A stretch of 43,935 bases of DNA from Clostridia bacterium. GTDB taxonomy: Bacteria > Bacillota > Clostridia > Christensenellales > Aristaeellaceae. The notes beneath the pieces are model-generated. The model saw only the letters and a list, made by a program, of their open reading frames with translations. It had not been told where the DNA came from and ran no database searches. Within the stretch, counting starts at the first letter, position 1; each line of letters begins with the position of its first letter. The stretch covers positions 1 through 43,935 of the forward strand of contig JAFQKQ010000067.1 in NCBI GenBank assembly GCA_017396845.1, given 5' to 3'. Of the stretch, positions 7,954-16,013 are shown piece after piece. The position numbers and the translations under genes were made by a program.

Positions 7954-9906
7954 ATGCGCTTCAGGCAGGTACATCTCGATTTTCACACCTCCGGCATGAT
8001 TCCCGGAATCGGGAAGGGATTTTCAAAGGAACAGTTTCAAAAGGCGCTTATACTGGGGCATGTGGATTCCATTACCGTGTTTTCCAAATGCCATCACGGC
8101 TGGGCGTATCATCCGTCCAAGGCGAACCGCATTCATCCGAACCTTGATTTCGATCTTCTGGGCGAAATGCTGGAAGCCTGCAGGGAGATCAACGTAAACG
8201 CGCCTGTGTATATCAGCGCGGGCTTCGACGAGAAAGAGGTTTTCGATCACCCCGAATGGCTGAATGTGAGCCCGGACGGACAGGAAAAGGGCACGTTCAC
8301 GAAGGCGCATTATCATCTGATGTGCTATAACACGGGATATCTGGATGTGCTGGAAAAGCAGGTCGAGGAGGTTATGAAGCGGTATAACCCCGTGGGAATC
8401 TTCCTCGATATATCCAATGTCAGAAGATGCGTATGCGCAAGCTGCGTTAAATCGATGCATCAGATGGGACTCAATCCGGACGACGATGCAGATATTCTGA
8501 AGCACGGTGAAATGGTGTATAAAAAATATGCAGAGCGAATGGAAAAGGCGGTAAGAAAGTATTCAAGCACTGCGACCATATTCCATAACGCCGGTCACAT
8601 TGCGCACGGCAGGCGCGACCTTGCCGGATACAACACGCATCTGGAGCTTGAAAGCCTGCCCACCGGCGGCTGGGGCTACGATCATTTCCCGATGTCTGCG
8701 GCCTATGCCAGAACTGTGGGCATGGATTTTTTGGGAATGACCGGTAAATTCCATACCACATGGGGCGAATTCGGCGGTTTCAAGCATCCGAACGCGCTGA
8801 TCTATGAGACGGGGCTGTCGCTTGCCTGCGGTGCGAAGATTTCCATTGGCGATCAGATGCATCCCTCCGGTGAAATGAACGAAAGCACATACCGCCTAAT
8901 CGGTAAAGCGTATGAGCAGGTGGAAAAGAAGGAAAAGTGGCTGACGGATGCAAAGAACGTATCGGATATCGCGGTTCTGAGCTGCGAAGCGGTGCTGGGC
9001 GGCGGAAGGAACAGCTTCGGCAAGGATTCCAATACGGGCGCTGACAGAATGCTTCTGGAAGGCAAGTACCTGTTCGATTTCGTGGATGAAGAAGCGGATT
9101 TTACGGAGTACAAGCTTGTCATACTGCCCGATCAGATTCTCCTTTGCGAAGGTCTCACGAAAAAGCTCACGGAGTACATAAACGCCGGCGGCAAGGTACT
9201 CCTGACTGGATTCTCCGGGCTGAATATGGACAGAAACGGCTTTATGCTCGATATCGGCGCGGAGTTTGACGGCATCAATCCCGTGCGTCCGGATTATATG
9301 GTTCCCGATTTTGACGCGGTCAACGGAAAAACGGCGTATGTTATGTATGCGCCGGGCATAAAGCTTAAAAATGCAAAGGGCGAGGTTTTTGCCTATCGTC
9401 AGGATTCGTATTTCAACCGCACATGGGAGCATTTCTCCTCCCATCAGCATACGCCCAACGATGTAGATTCGCCCCTTGCGCCTGCCGCCGTGATAAACGG
9501 AAGCATAGCGTATATCGCGTGGAATGTATTTGAAGATTATGCGGTGAAGGGTGAACTGATCGCGCGGGAAGCGGTAGTTTACGCCATTGAGAAGCTTATG
9601 GGGAACGGTAAGTCTGCAAAGACCGGGAATCTCCCCGACAGAGGCGTTCTGACCCTTCAGAAGACAAAAGAGGGACAGATTGTCCATCTGCTCTATGCCC
9701 ACACCACCGTTCGCGGAAAAGGAATCGAAGTCATTGAAGATGCAGTGCCGGTAAGAGATGTGAAGGTGAGCATAAAAGCGGAAAAGAAACCCGAAAGCGT
9801 ATGTCTGCTTCCCGATGAAGCGGAGATTCCGTTTGAATGGAAGGACGGATGCGCCGAATTCACCGTGCCTGAGGTGCTTTTGCATCAGATGGTACTGGTG
9901 AAATAG
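7954..9906 (+). CDS. GH151-type putative alpha-L-fucosidase
   Basis: A 650-residue cytoplasmic protein (no signal peptide) with a GHL6-type TIM barrel in about residues 1-340 (start MRFRQVHLDFHTSGMIPGIG, then SKCHHGWAYHPS and GIFLDISNVRRCVCASCV), followed by a beta-galactosidase trimerisation-like domain at about 345-560 and a small C-terminal beta domain. This layout matches glycoside hydrolase family 151, whose characterised members are retaining alpha-L-fucosidases; the substrate here is inferred. The ATG at 7954 is chosen because AAAAGGAG ends at 7945, overlapping the GTG that would extend the frame. It is a single-gene unit with its own promoter and terminator; a second fucosidase (GH29) lies at 29618. 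Confidence 0.85.
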   Translation: MRFRQVHLDFHTSGMIPGIGKGFSKEQFQKALILGHVDSITVFSKCHHGWAYHPSKANRIHPNLDFDLLGEMLEACREINVNAPVYISAGFDEKEVFDHPEWLNVSPDGQEKGTFTKAHYHLMCYNTGYLDVLEKQVEEVMKRYNPVGIFLDISNVRRCVCASCVKSMHQMGLNPDDDADILKHGEMVYKKYAERMEKAVRKYSSTATIFHNAGHIAHGRRDLAGYNTHLELESLPTGGWGYDHFPMSAAYARTVGMDFLGMTGKFHTTWGEFGGFKHPNALIYETGLSLACGAKISIGDQMHPSGEMNESTYRLIGKAYEQVEKKEKWLTDAKNVSDIAVLSCEAVLGGGRNSFGKDSNTGADRMLLEGKYLFDFVDEEADFTEYKLVILPDQILLCEGLTKKLTEYINAGGKVLLTGFSGLNMDRNGFMLDIGAEFDGINPVRPDYMVPDFDAVNGKTAYVMYAPGIKLKNAKGEVFAYRQDSYFNRTWEHFSSHQHTPNDVDSPLAPAAVINGSIAYIAWNVFEDYAVKGELIAREAVVYAIEKLMGNGKSAKTGNLPDRGVLTLQKTKEGQIVHLLYAHTTVRGKGIEVIEDAVPVRDVKVSIKAEKKPESVCLLPDEAEIPFEWKDGCAEFTVPEVLLHQMVLVK

Positions 9907-9920
9907 CATAGGAAAATTGT

Positions 9921-9947
9921 AAGCGGCTGCCGGGGCAGCCGCTTTTA
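9921..9947 (+). terminator. Terminator after the GH151 gene
   Basis: AAGCGGCTGC (9921-9930) pairs perfectly with GCAGCCGCTT (9935-9944) around the loop CGGG, followed by a short T run. It ends the fucosidase transcript 15 bases after the stop codon. Confidence 0.88.
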
Positions 9948-10070
9948 CGTTGTTGAGGGGGAACATGTGAGCGACGAAGAAATGGAACGCAGAAAGCAGG
10001 CCGGAAAAATCAAAAGGCTGCGAAGACAAAATGTGTTCGGGATTTATTTTATCAGCCGGCGCTATTTTGC

Positions 10071-10099
10071 TTGCCTGTTCGGCTTCAAAATGGTATACT
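10071..10099 (+). promoter_or_regulatory. Promoter of the yerC-pcrA-ligA operon
   Basis: TTGCCT at 10071-10076, a 17-base spacer and TATACT at 10094-10099, with a TGG extension just before the -10. It is a near-ideal sigma-A promoter, about 60 bases before the yerC start. The -10 box is inside the palindrome described next. Confidence 0.8.
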
Positions 10100-10116
10100 A
10101 AACTTGGTTTAGTATA
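10094..10116 (+). promoter_or_regulatory. Perfect palindrome over the -10: likely YerC operator
   Basis: TATACTAAAC (10094-10103) and GTTTAGTATA (10107-10116) form a perfect 10-bp inverted repeat around TTG. The left arm contains the promoter -10 box, so a bound dimer would block RNA polymerase. The first gene downstream encodes a TrpR-superfamily protein, and the arms carry TACTA/TAGTA, as do the arms of the E. coli trp operator. Autorepression of the operon is the natural inference. Confidence 0.7.
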
Positions 10117-10144
10117 GCGTTTCCGCTGTCCTTGGGGGAAACGC
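10117..10144 (+). other. Hairpin in the yerC 5' leader
   Basis: GCGTTTCC (10117-10124) can pair with GGAAACGC (10137-10144) across a 12-base loop, directly after the palindrome and directly before the GAGGGAGG ribosome site of yerC. It has no T run. It may be an mRNA 5'-end stabiliser or modulate translation; the role is not known. Confidence 0.45.
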
Positions 10145-10160
10145 GAGGGAGGCAGAACGC

Positions 10161-10469
10161 ATGTATCAATCGAAATTTATGAATGAGCATACGGAAATGC
10201 TGGCTGAAGCGCTTTTGAAGCTGGAAACGAAAGAGGAATGCTTCAGACTTTTTGAGGACCTTTTAACCGTCCGGGAGCTTGAAGACCTGTCTCAAAGGCT
10301 GGAGGTCGCAATGCTTTTGACGGAAAAAATTACGTATACGGAAATCACTCAGAAAACAGGCGCGTCCTCCGCGACGATCGGACGCGTAAACCGCGCGCTT
10401 ACCTACGGCGCGGACGGATATAAAATGATACTTCAGAGACTTAAGGATTCGGGAGAAAAAAATGATTGA
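10161..10469 (+). CDS. yerC: TrpR-superfamily YerC/YecD regulator
   Basis: A 102-residue all-helical DNA-binding protein of the TrpR-related YerC/YecD family. The segment ITYTEITQKTGASSATIGRVNRAL (about residues 56-79) is the helix-turn-helix, and LTVRELEDLSQRLEVA matches the TrpR core. Family members lack proof of tryptophan binding and the effector is unknown. In Bacillus subtilis yerC lies close to pcrB-pcrA-ligA; here it overlaps pcrA by eight bases and pcrB is absent. GAGGGAGG precedes the ATG. It probably binds the palindrome at 10094-10116. Confidence 0.9.
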   Translation: MYQSKFMNEHTEMLAEALLKLETKEECFRLFEDLLTVRELEDLSQRLEVAMLLTEKITYTEITQKTGASSATIGRVNRALTYGADGYKMILQRLKDSGEKND

Positions 10470-12729
10470 TCTTACCCTGTTAAACCCGGAGCAGAAGCTT
10501 GCCGTTACCACCACCGAAGGCCCCCTGCTCGTGCTCGCGGGCGCGGGCTCCGGAAAGACGCGCGTACTTACCTACCGTGTAGCGCATCTAATTGAAAAGG
10601 GTGTGCCCGCATGGGCGATCCTTGCGATTACATTTACCAATAAAGCCGCTCGTGAAATGCGCGAGCGCGTTTCAAGGCTTTCCGGCGCTTCGGCGGACGA
10701 CGCATGGGTGATGACGTTTCACGCATGCTGCGCGCGCATACTGCGGCGGGATATTGAAAAAATAGGCTTCAAGCGCGAATTTGTGATCTACGATGACGAC
10801 GATCAGATGACGCTCATCAAGAGAATTTTAAAGCAGCTGGAGATTAATGATAAGAATTACCCGCCCAGAAGCGTAAAGGCGGTGATTTCCGACGCGAAAA
10901 ACCGCATGCTGTCGCCGGAGGAATGGTATAAAGAGAACGACGATATGCGCAATAAAGCATATTACCGCGCCTATGCGGAGTATGAAAAGCAGCTTAAGAG
11001 CAATAATGCGCTGGATTTTGACGATCTGATTTTGAAAACGCTTCTGCTGTTTTCGGAGCACCCGCCGGTGCTTGAAAGCTATCAGAGAAGGTTTTCCTAT
11101 ATCCTGGTGGATGAATATCAGGATACCAATATGGCGCAGTATATGCTGGTAAAGCTGCTGGCGGGCGACAAAAAGAACGTATGCGTGGTGGGCGACGACG
11201 ATCAGTCGATTTACGCCTGGCGCGGCGCGGATATAAGAAACATACTGGAATTTGAAAAGGATTACGGCGGCTGCCCTGTGATAAAGCTTGAACAGAATTA
11301 CCGCTCTACTTCGAATATACTGGACGCCGCCAATCAGGTGATCGCGCACAACACCGGCCGAAAGGAAAAGGCGCTTTGGACTAACACCGACGCGGGCGAT
11401 AAAATCAGGCTGTATCATGCGCTGGATGAGCGCGACGAGGCGGCGTGGGTGTGCGAAAATATTCACGCGCTTGAAAGGCGCGGTCTTCCGCTTGGCGACA
11501 TCGCCATACTCTACAGAACCAACGCCCAGTCGCGTGTACTGGAAGAGGCGCTGGTCAGGCGCGGAATTAAATACGGCGTATACGGCGGCCTAAAATTCTA
11601 CGACCGCAAGGAAGTCAAGGACGTGCTTGCGTATCTGCGGCTTCTGGTAAATCCGGACGACGATGTATCCTTCCGGAGAATTATCAACGAGCCCAGACGC
11701 GGAATCGGCGACGCGACGGTGGAGGCGATTGCTTCTTATGCGCAGCAAAACGGTCTTTCCATGGTAAACGCGGTTCTTGAGGCAAGCGAGATCGGGCTCT
11801 CCGGACGTGCGCTCAATGCCGTCAGCGGCTTTGCCGACATACTTATGGAGCTGACCGGCGAAATGCTGGACGTATCCGCTTCGGAGCTGATCGAAGAAGT
11901 GCTCGAAAAAACGGGGATCCTTACGCAGTATAAAAACAGCAAGGATGACGATGACAAAAGCCGCGTTGAAAACATTCAGGAGCTTGTTTCCGCCGTTACG
12001 GAGTACGATAAGCAGAACCCGGAGGAAGGTATACTGGGCTTTCTCGAAAATGTAGCGCTTGTTACCGATACCGATTCCATGGAGGAAAAGGTGAGCTTTG
12101 TAACGCTGATGACGCTGCATTCCGCAAAGGGACTCGAATTTCCCGCCGTGTTTTTAACGGGTTTGGAAGAGGGAATCTTCCCGATTTCAAGGGCGATGTT
12201 CGACGAGGATCAGCTGGAGGAGGAGCGAAGGCTGATGTACGTGGGCATTACGAGGGCGAAAAAAATACTGTTTGTGAGCCATGCGAAAACGCGCATGCTG
12301 TATAACGCAAGGCAGGCAAACGAGCTTTCAAGATTTGTTTCCGAAATGCCCGGAAGGGTAATAGAGGATAACCGGATAAGGGCAAGCGAGGCAAGGCTTC
12401 AAAGACCGATGGCAAGACCGCAGTATGACGGCGGCTTTTCAAAGCCTTCAAAGCCCGGCGCGTTTTCTTCCGGAAAACCGTCTTTGAACAATATACCGGG
12501 ACTTCAGAAGGGTTTTAACTATGTGCCGTCTCAGGGCGCGTCTCAGGTGAAGCGCGGCGCGGCGATATTCCACGAGGGCGATTATGTACAGCACAGAACG
12601 CTCGGAAAAGGCGTTGTGAAGGCGGTTCGCGATCTGCCGGAGGGGACGCGCGTAGACGTAGATTTCGGGGCGGGCAAGGGCGTAAGAACCTTTGCAGCCG
12701 ACACTGCGCCCATGATCAAGATTGGATAA
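10462..12729 (+). CDS. pcrA: UvrD/PcrA-type 3'-5' DNA helicase
   Basis: Superfamily 1A helicase used in repair, plasmid replication and clearing of RecA or RNA polymerase. The 755-residue product has Walker A AGAGSGKT at residues 26-33, the Walker B/motif II VDEYQDTN, motif III GDDDQSIYAWRGAD, motif IV EQNYRST and late motif VI VGITRAKK. The C-terminal tail, after a low-complexity linker, has the Tudor-like GDYVQHRTLGKGVV module that contacts RNA polymerase in PcrA. The start ATG is eight bases inside yerC. Followed by ligA after 12 bases, a classical pairing. Confidence 0.97.
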   Translation: MIDLTLLNPEQKLAVTTTEGPLLVLAGAGSGKTRVLTYRVAHLIEKGVPAWAILAITFTNKAAREMRERVSRLSGASADDAWVMTFHACCARILRRDIEKIGFKREFVIYDDDDQMTLIKRILKQLEINDKNYPPRSVKAVISDAKNRMLSPEEWYKENDDMRNKAYYRAYAEYEKQLKSNNALDFDDLILKTLLLFSEHPPVLESYQRRFSYILVDEYQDTNMAQYMLVKLLAGDKKNVCVVGDDDQSIYAWRGADIRNILEFEKDYGGCPVIKLEQNYRSTSNILDAANQVIAHNTGRKEKALWTNTDAGDKIRLYHALDERDEAAWVCENIHALERRGLPLGDIAILYRTNAQSRVLEEALVRRGIKYGVYGGLKFYDRKEVKDVLAYLRLLVNPDDDVSFRRIINEPRRGIGDATVEAIASYAQQNGLSMVNAVLEASEIGLSGRALNAVSGFADILMELTGEMLDVSASELIEEVLEKTGILTQYKNSKDDDDKSRVENIQELVSAVTEYDKQNPEEGILGFLENVALVTDTDSMEEKVSFVTLMTLHSAKGLEFPAVFLTGLEEGIFPISRAMFDEDQLEEERRLMYVGITRAKKILFVSHAKTRMLYNARQANELSRFVSEMPGRVIEDNRIRASEARLQRPMARPQYDGGFSKPSKPGAFSSGKPSLNNIPGLQKGFNYVPSQGASQVKRGAAIFHEGDYVQHRTLGKGVVKAVRDLPEGTRVDVDFGAGKGVRTFAADTAPMIKIG

Positions 12730-12741
12730 GGGGAAAAAGGT

Positions 12742-14718
12742 ATGCAGGACAGAATGCGAGCACTCATCGACACGCTGAATACGTGGGGATATGAGTATTA
12801 CGTTTTAGACGCGCCCAGCGTATCCGACAAGGAATACGATGTGAAATATGACGAGCTTGTGAAGCTTGAAAAAGAAACGGGCGTTGTGCTTCCCGATTCG
12901 CCCACCAGGCGCGTAGGCGGAGAGCCGCTCAAGGAATTTGCGCCGCATACGCACATCGTGCGTCTTCTGAGCATGGATAAGGCGCAGTCGACGGGGGAAA
13001 TCGCCGACTGGATCAGAAGGGCGGAAAAGCTTCGCGCAGAGGCCGTGCAGGCGGGCGCATCGCTTCCTGAAATATCCTATGTGATCGAGCATAAGTTCGA
13101 CGGACTTACGATCTGCCTGACCTATGAGGGCGGCAGGCTCGTGCAGGCGGCGACGCGCGGCAACGGAACGACGGGCGAAGCGATTCTTCCGCAGGCGCTC
13201 ACCATCCGTCAGATTCCGCTCTCCATTCCTTTTACCGGAAAACTCGAGGTACACGGCGAATGCTATATGCGTTTGTCGACGCTTGAAAAATACAATCAAA
13301 CGGCTGCAGAGCCGCTGAAAAACGCGCGCAACGGCGCGGCGGGCGCGCTCAGAAATTTGGATCCGACGGTAACGGCGAAGCGAAATCTGGACGCATGCTT
13401 TTATGATGTAAACTATATCGAAGGCCGTTCGTTTTCTTCGCAGGAGGAGATGCTTGCCTTTCTTAAGGAAAACCGCTTTCCTGTATCGGAGTACGAATTG
13501 TATGCCAAGAACGGGAAAGAGGTTCTTGAAAGAATTTCCGAAATTGAAAACACGCGCTCGGAGCTTGATTATATGATCGACGGCGCGGTTGTCAAGATTT
13601 CTGATTTTGAAACGCGAAATGTGCTCGGCGCGACCGAAAAATTCCCGCGCTGGGCGGTTGCGTATAAGTTCGAAGCGGAGGAGGTTACATCTCTTCTTAC
13701 GGACGTAACCTGGGAAATCGGAAGAACCGGAAAGCTTACGCCGCTTGCTCATGTAGCGCCTGTTGAGATTGCTGGCGCAACGGTGAGAAAGGCGACGCTC
13801 AATAATTATGGCGACGTGATCCGAAAGCGCGTGAAAATCGGCGCACGCGTGTGGCTCAGGCGTTCCAATGAAGTGATCCCCGAGATCATGGGGCGCGTGG
13901 ACGAATATGCGCAGGATGAACGGGATGTAGAAAAGCCCGAATTCTGCCCGGATTGTGGAAGCAAGCTCACAGAGCGCGGCGCACACCTTTTCTGTCCGAA
14001 CAGAGAAGGCTGTTTAAGCCAGCTGGTAATGAAGTTCTCGCATTTCGCCGGGCGCGAGGCGATGGATATCGACGCATTTTCCGAGAAGACCGCCCGCCAG
14101 CTTCTGGAAGAGACGGGAATCCGCGAGTTTTCGGACTTGTATAAAATGGATTCCGAAAGTCTGACGTCGCTGGAAAGGTTCGGAGATAAAAAGGCGCAGA
14201 AGCTTGTGGACGCGATTGAAAAGAGTAAAAACGTGAAGCTCGATGCGTTTATATTTGCGCTTGGTATTCCCAATGTCGGACGGAAAACCGCAAGGGATCT
14301 TGCGGATCGGTTCGAATCGATTCACGCGCTCATGGCGGCTGATCAGGATACGCTTACAAAAATCGACGATGTAGGCAGCATTGTCGCGGAATCGATTGTG
14401 AGCTTCTTTTCGGATCCATTTACGCGCGGACAAACCGAGAGGCTGCTTGAAGCCGGGGTTTCGCCTGTATGGGAGAAGAAGGTATCCTCCGGCGCGTTTA
14501 CGGGTATGACGGTCGTTGTAACCGGAACGCTTCAGTCGATGGGCAGAAGCGAAGCGGAGGAGAGAATCCGAAACGCAGGCGGAAAGGCCGCTTCGTCCGT
14601 TTCCGGCAAAACCAGCCTCGTAGTCGCCGGCGAAAGCGCGGGCAGCAAGCTGGATAAAGCCGTGAAGCTCGGCGTTCGCGTGATCGGCGAAGAAGAATTT
14701 TTGAAGATGCTTTCGTAA
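12742..14718 (+). CDS. ligA: NAD-dependent DNA ligase
   Basis: Seals nicks in duplex DNA using NAD+. At 658 residues the domain order is complete: Ia, adenylation domain with the nucleophile Lys118 in KFDG, OB fold (about 315-395), a four-cysteine zinc finger (CPDC with FCPNREGC, about 402-422), helix-hairpin-helix repeats and a C-terminal BRCT domain (about 585-658, GMTVVVTGTLQSMGR). The ATG at 12742 follows GGGGAAAAAGG. It ends the yerC-pcrA-ligA unit; no clear terminator follows, so some read-through into yicC is possible. Confidence 0.97.
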   Translation: MQDRMRALIDTLNTWGYEYYVLDAPSVSDKEYDVKYDELVKLEKETGVVLPDSPTRRVGGEPLKEFAPHTHIVRLLSMDKAQSTGEIADWIRRAEKLRAEAVQAGASLPEISYVIEHKFDGLTICLTYEGGRLVQAATRGNGTTGEAILPQALTIRQIPLSIPFTGKLEVHGECYMRLSTLEKYNQTAAEPLKNARNGAAGALRNLDPTVTAKRNLDACFYDVNYIEGRSFSSQEEMLAFLKENRFPVSEYELYAKNGKEVLERISEIENTRSELDYMIDGAVVKISDFETRNVLGATEKFPRWAVAYKFEAEEVTSLLTDVTWEIGRTGKLTPLAHVAPVEIAGATVRKATLNNYGDVIRKRVKIGARVWLRRSNEVIPEIMGRVDEYAQDERDVEKPEFCPDCGSKLTERGAHLFCPNREGCLSQLVMKFSHFAGREAMDIDAFSEKTARQLLEETGIREFSDLYKMDSESLTSLERFGDKKAQKLVDAIEKSKNVKLDAFIFALGIPNVGRKTARDLADRFESIHALMAADQDTLTKIDDVGSIVAESIVSFFSDPFTRGQTERLLEAGVSPVWEKKVSSGAFTGMTVVVTGTLQSMGRSEAEERIRNAGGKAASSVSGKTSLVVAGESAGSKLDKAVKLGVRVIGEEEFLKMLS

Positions 14719-14764
14719 TTAATGTATATTTTTCAATTGAAATAACGCAAAAAGCATAGGGATA

Positions 14765-14773
14765 TGCTATAAT
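14765..14773 (+). promoter_or_regulatory. Extended -10 promoter before yicC
   Basis: TGCTATAAT at 14765-14773 is an extended -10 box. No -35 box lies at the ideal distance (a TTGAAA at 14737-14742 is 25 bases away), which is common for extended -10 promoters. AGCATA and TATGCT (14753-14768) form a small inverted repeat overlapping it, a possible but unproven operator. Confidence 0.65.
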
Positions 14774-14810
14774 TGATCGGATAAAGATATTTATGTGAGG
14801 ATGTGTCTCA

Positions 14811-15683
14811 ATGCACTCCATGACCGGGTATGGACGCGCTCAGTGCCAGGCGGACGGGCGCAGCCTTACGATTGAACTGAAAAGTGTGAACCATCGCTTT
14901 CTGGATCTGAACTTCCGCATGCCGCGCTCCTTTGCATTTTTAGAGGACGGCGTGAGAAAGCAGATTGCCGCCAATCTCTCGCGGGGACATGTCGACGTAT
15001 TCGTTACATATCTGAACCTCAGAGAGGATTCAAAGAGCGTTATTGTGGATACGGGTCTGGTGTCCGCATATATGAAGGCGCTTGACGAGGTGCTGGAGCT
15101 TACCGGGCTTCGTGACGATCGCGCGCTTTCGCTCGTCACCCGCCTGCCCGATGCGCTTCGCGTAACCGAGGCTGCGGAGGATGAAGAGGCGCTGAAGAAC
15201 CTTATGAAGGAAACCCTTCAGGCGGCGCTTGACAACCTGAACGCCATGCGTGCCCGCGAAGGCGAAGCGATGAAGAGCGATATGCTTTTAAAGCTTCAGG
15301 AGATCGAATGCGAAACGGAAAAGATCGAGAAGCGCTACCCTGAAACCGTCAATGAGTATCACGATAGGCTGAAGGCGCGTGTGGAAGAGCTTTTGAATTC
15401 GCAGATGGATGAAAACCGCCTTGCGCAGGAAGTCGCCGTGATGGCGGACCGCGCGGCGATTGCCGAGGAAACGGTGCGCCTTCGCAGTCATATCGCTCAG
15501 GCACGGGAAAAGTGCATGGCGAAAGAGCCCGTCGGGCGCGCGCTGGACTTTATCGTTCAGGAAATGAACCGCGAAGTCAATACGATTTCTTCCAAATCTC
15601 AGGATATTCCCATCACGCAGAGCGTGATTCAGTTAAAAAGCGCGATTGAAAAGCTTCGCGAACAGCTTCAGAATGTAGAATGA
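14811..15683 (+). CDS. yicC: YicC/YloC-family endoribonuclease
   Basis: A 290-residue protein of the YicC family, shown in E. coli to be an endoribonuclease. The N-terminal domain starts MHSMTGYGRAQ and the conserved C-terminal DUF1732 domain (about residues 205-290) includes RLAQEVAVMADRAAIAEE, GRALDFIVQEMNREVNTISSKS and a final IEKLREQLQNVE. GTGAGGATG precedes the ATG at moderate distance. In many Firmicutes it is followed by remA and gmk; here rpoZ comes next, 28 bases after the stop. Confidence 0.95.
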   Translation: MHSMTGYGRAQCQADGRSLTIELKSVNHRFLDLNFRMPRSFAFLEDGVRKQIAANLSRGHVDVFVTYLNLREDSKSVIVDTGLVSAYMKALDEVLELTGLRDDRALSLVTRLPDALRVTEAAEDEEALKNLMKETLQAALDNLNAMRAREGEAMKSDMLLKLQEIECETEKIEKRYPETVNEYHDRLKARVEELLNSQMDENRLAQEVAVMADRAAIAEETVRLRSHIAQAREKCMAKEPVGRALDFIVQEMNREVNTISSKSQDIPITQSVIQLKSAIEKLREQLQNVE

Positions 15684-15711
15684 CCGAATGGATCGAAGGA
15701 GGAACCCCACT

Positions 15712-15921
15712 ATGATGATCGAACCGCCCATTGGCGACCTGCTCAAGCGCGTAGACTGCCGTTATACTCTGGCTGTGGAGGCCGCCAAGCGTGCCCGTCA
15801 GCTGATTCAGGGCAGCCAGCCGTTGTATGATACCAAGGAAAACAAGCCTCTGACGATTGCCATTGAGGAAATCCATCGCGGGCTGATTACATATGCCCGT
15901 CAGGAGGAAGTCCAGGAATAA
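15712..15921 (+). CDS. rpoZ: RNA polymerase omega subunit
   Basis: Omega binds the beta' subunit and helps assemble RNA polymerase. The 69-residue product starts MMIEPPIGDLLKRVDCRYTL at the ATG at 15712, nine bases after AAGGAGG (15696-15702); an upstream ATG in frame at 15688 lies before that site and is unlikely. The core motif YTLAVEAAKRARQL and the late IAIEEIHRGLI match Firmicutes omega. It links yicC to coaBC, as in the usual gmk-rpoZ-coaBC order but without gmk. Confidence 0.95.
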   Translation: MMIEPPIGDLLKRVDCRYTLAVEAAKRARQLIQGSQPLYDTKENKPLTIAIEEIHRGLITYARQEEVQE

Positions 15922-15942
15922 TATCGGGCGGGGCGCCTGTTC

Positions 15943-15978
15943 GCCGAAGCGATTCGCATGCATGCGGGTCACTTCGGC
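15943..15978 (+). other. Long hairpin between rpoZ and coaBC
   Basis: GCCGAAG (15943-15949) pairs with CTTCGGC (15972-15978). Inside, GATT pairs with GGTC (two G-U pairs) and CGCATG with CATGCG, giving an almost continuous 17-bp stem with a single C-A mismatch and almost no loop. The tail TTTGCGC is weak for a terminator. It may be a partial terminator or a processing site separating the rpoZ and coaBC parts of the transcript. Confidence 0.6.
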
Positions 15979-16013
15979 TTTGCGCTATTCATAATTAAGG
16001 AGGAAGAGCGAAA

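Noticed and set aside
9967-10101. A 44-codon frame with GTG start and GAGGGGG site, reading MSDEEMERRKQAGKIK at the start
   Set aside because: It runs through the -35 and -10 boxes of the yerC promoter, has no hydrophobic or domain pattern, and ends within the palindrome. It may be chance coding in a regulatory region.
14753-14768. Inverted repeat AGCATA/TATGCT over the yicC promoter
   Set aside because: Only six pairs with a four-base gap; too short to call an operator without conservation data.
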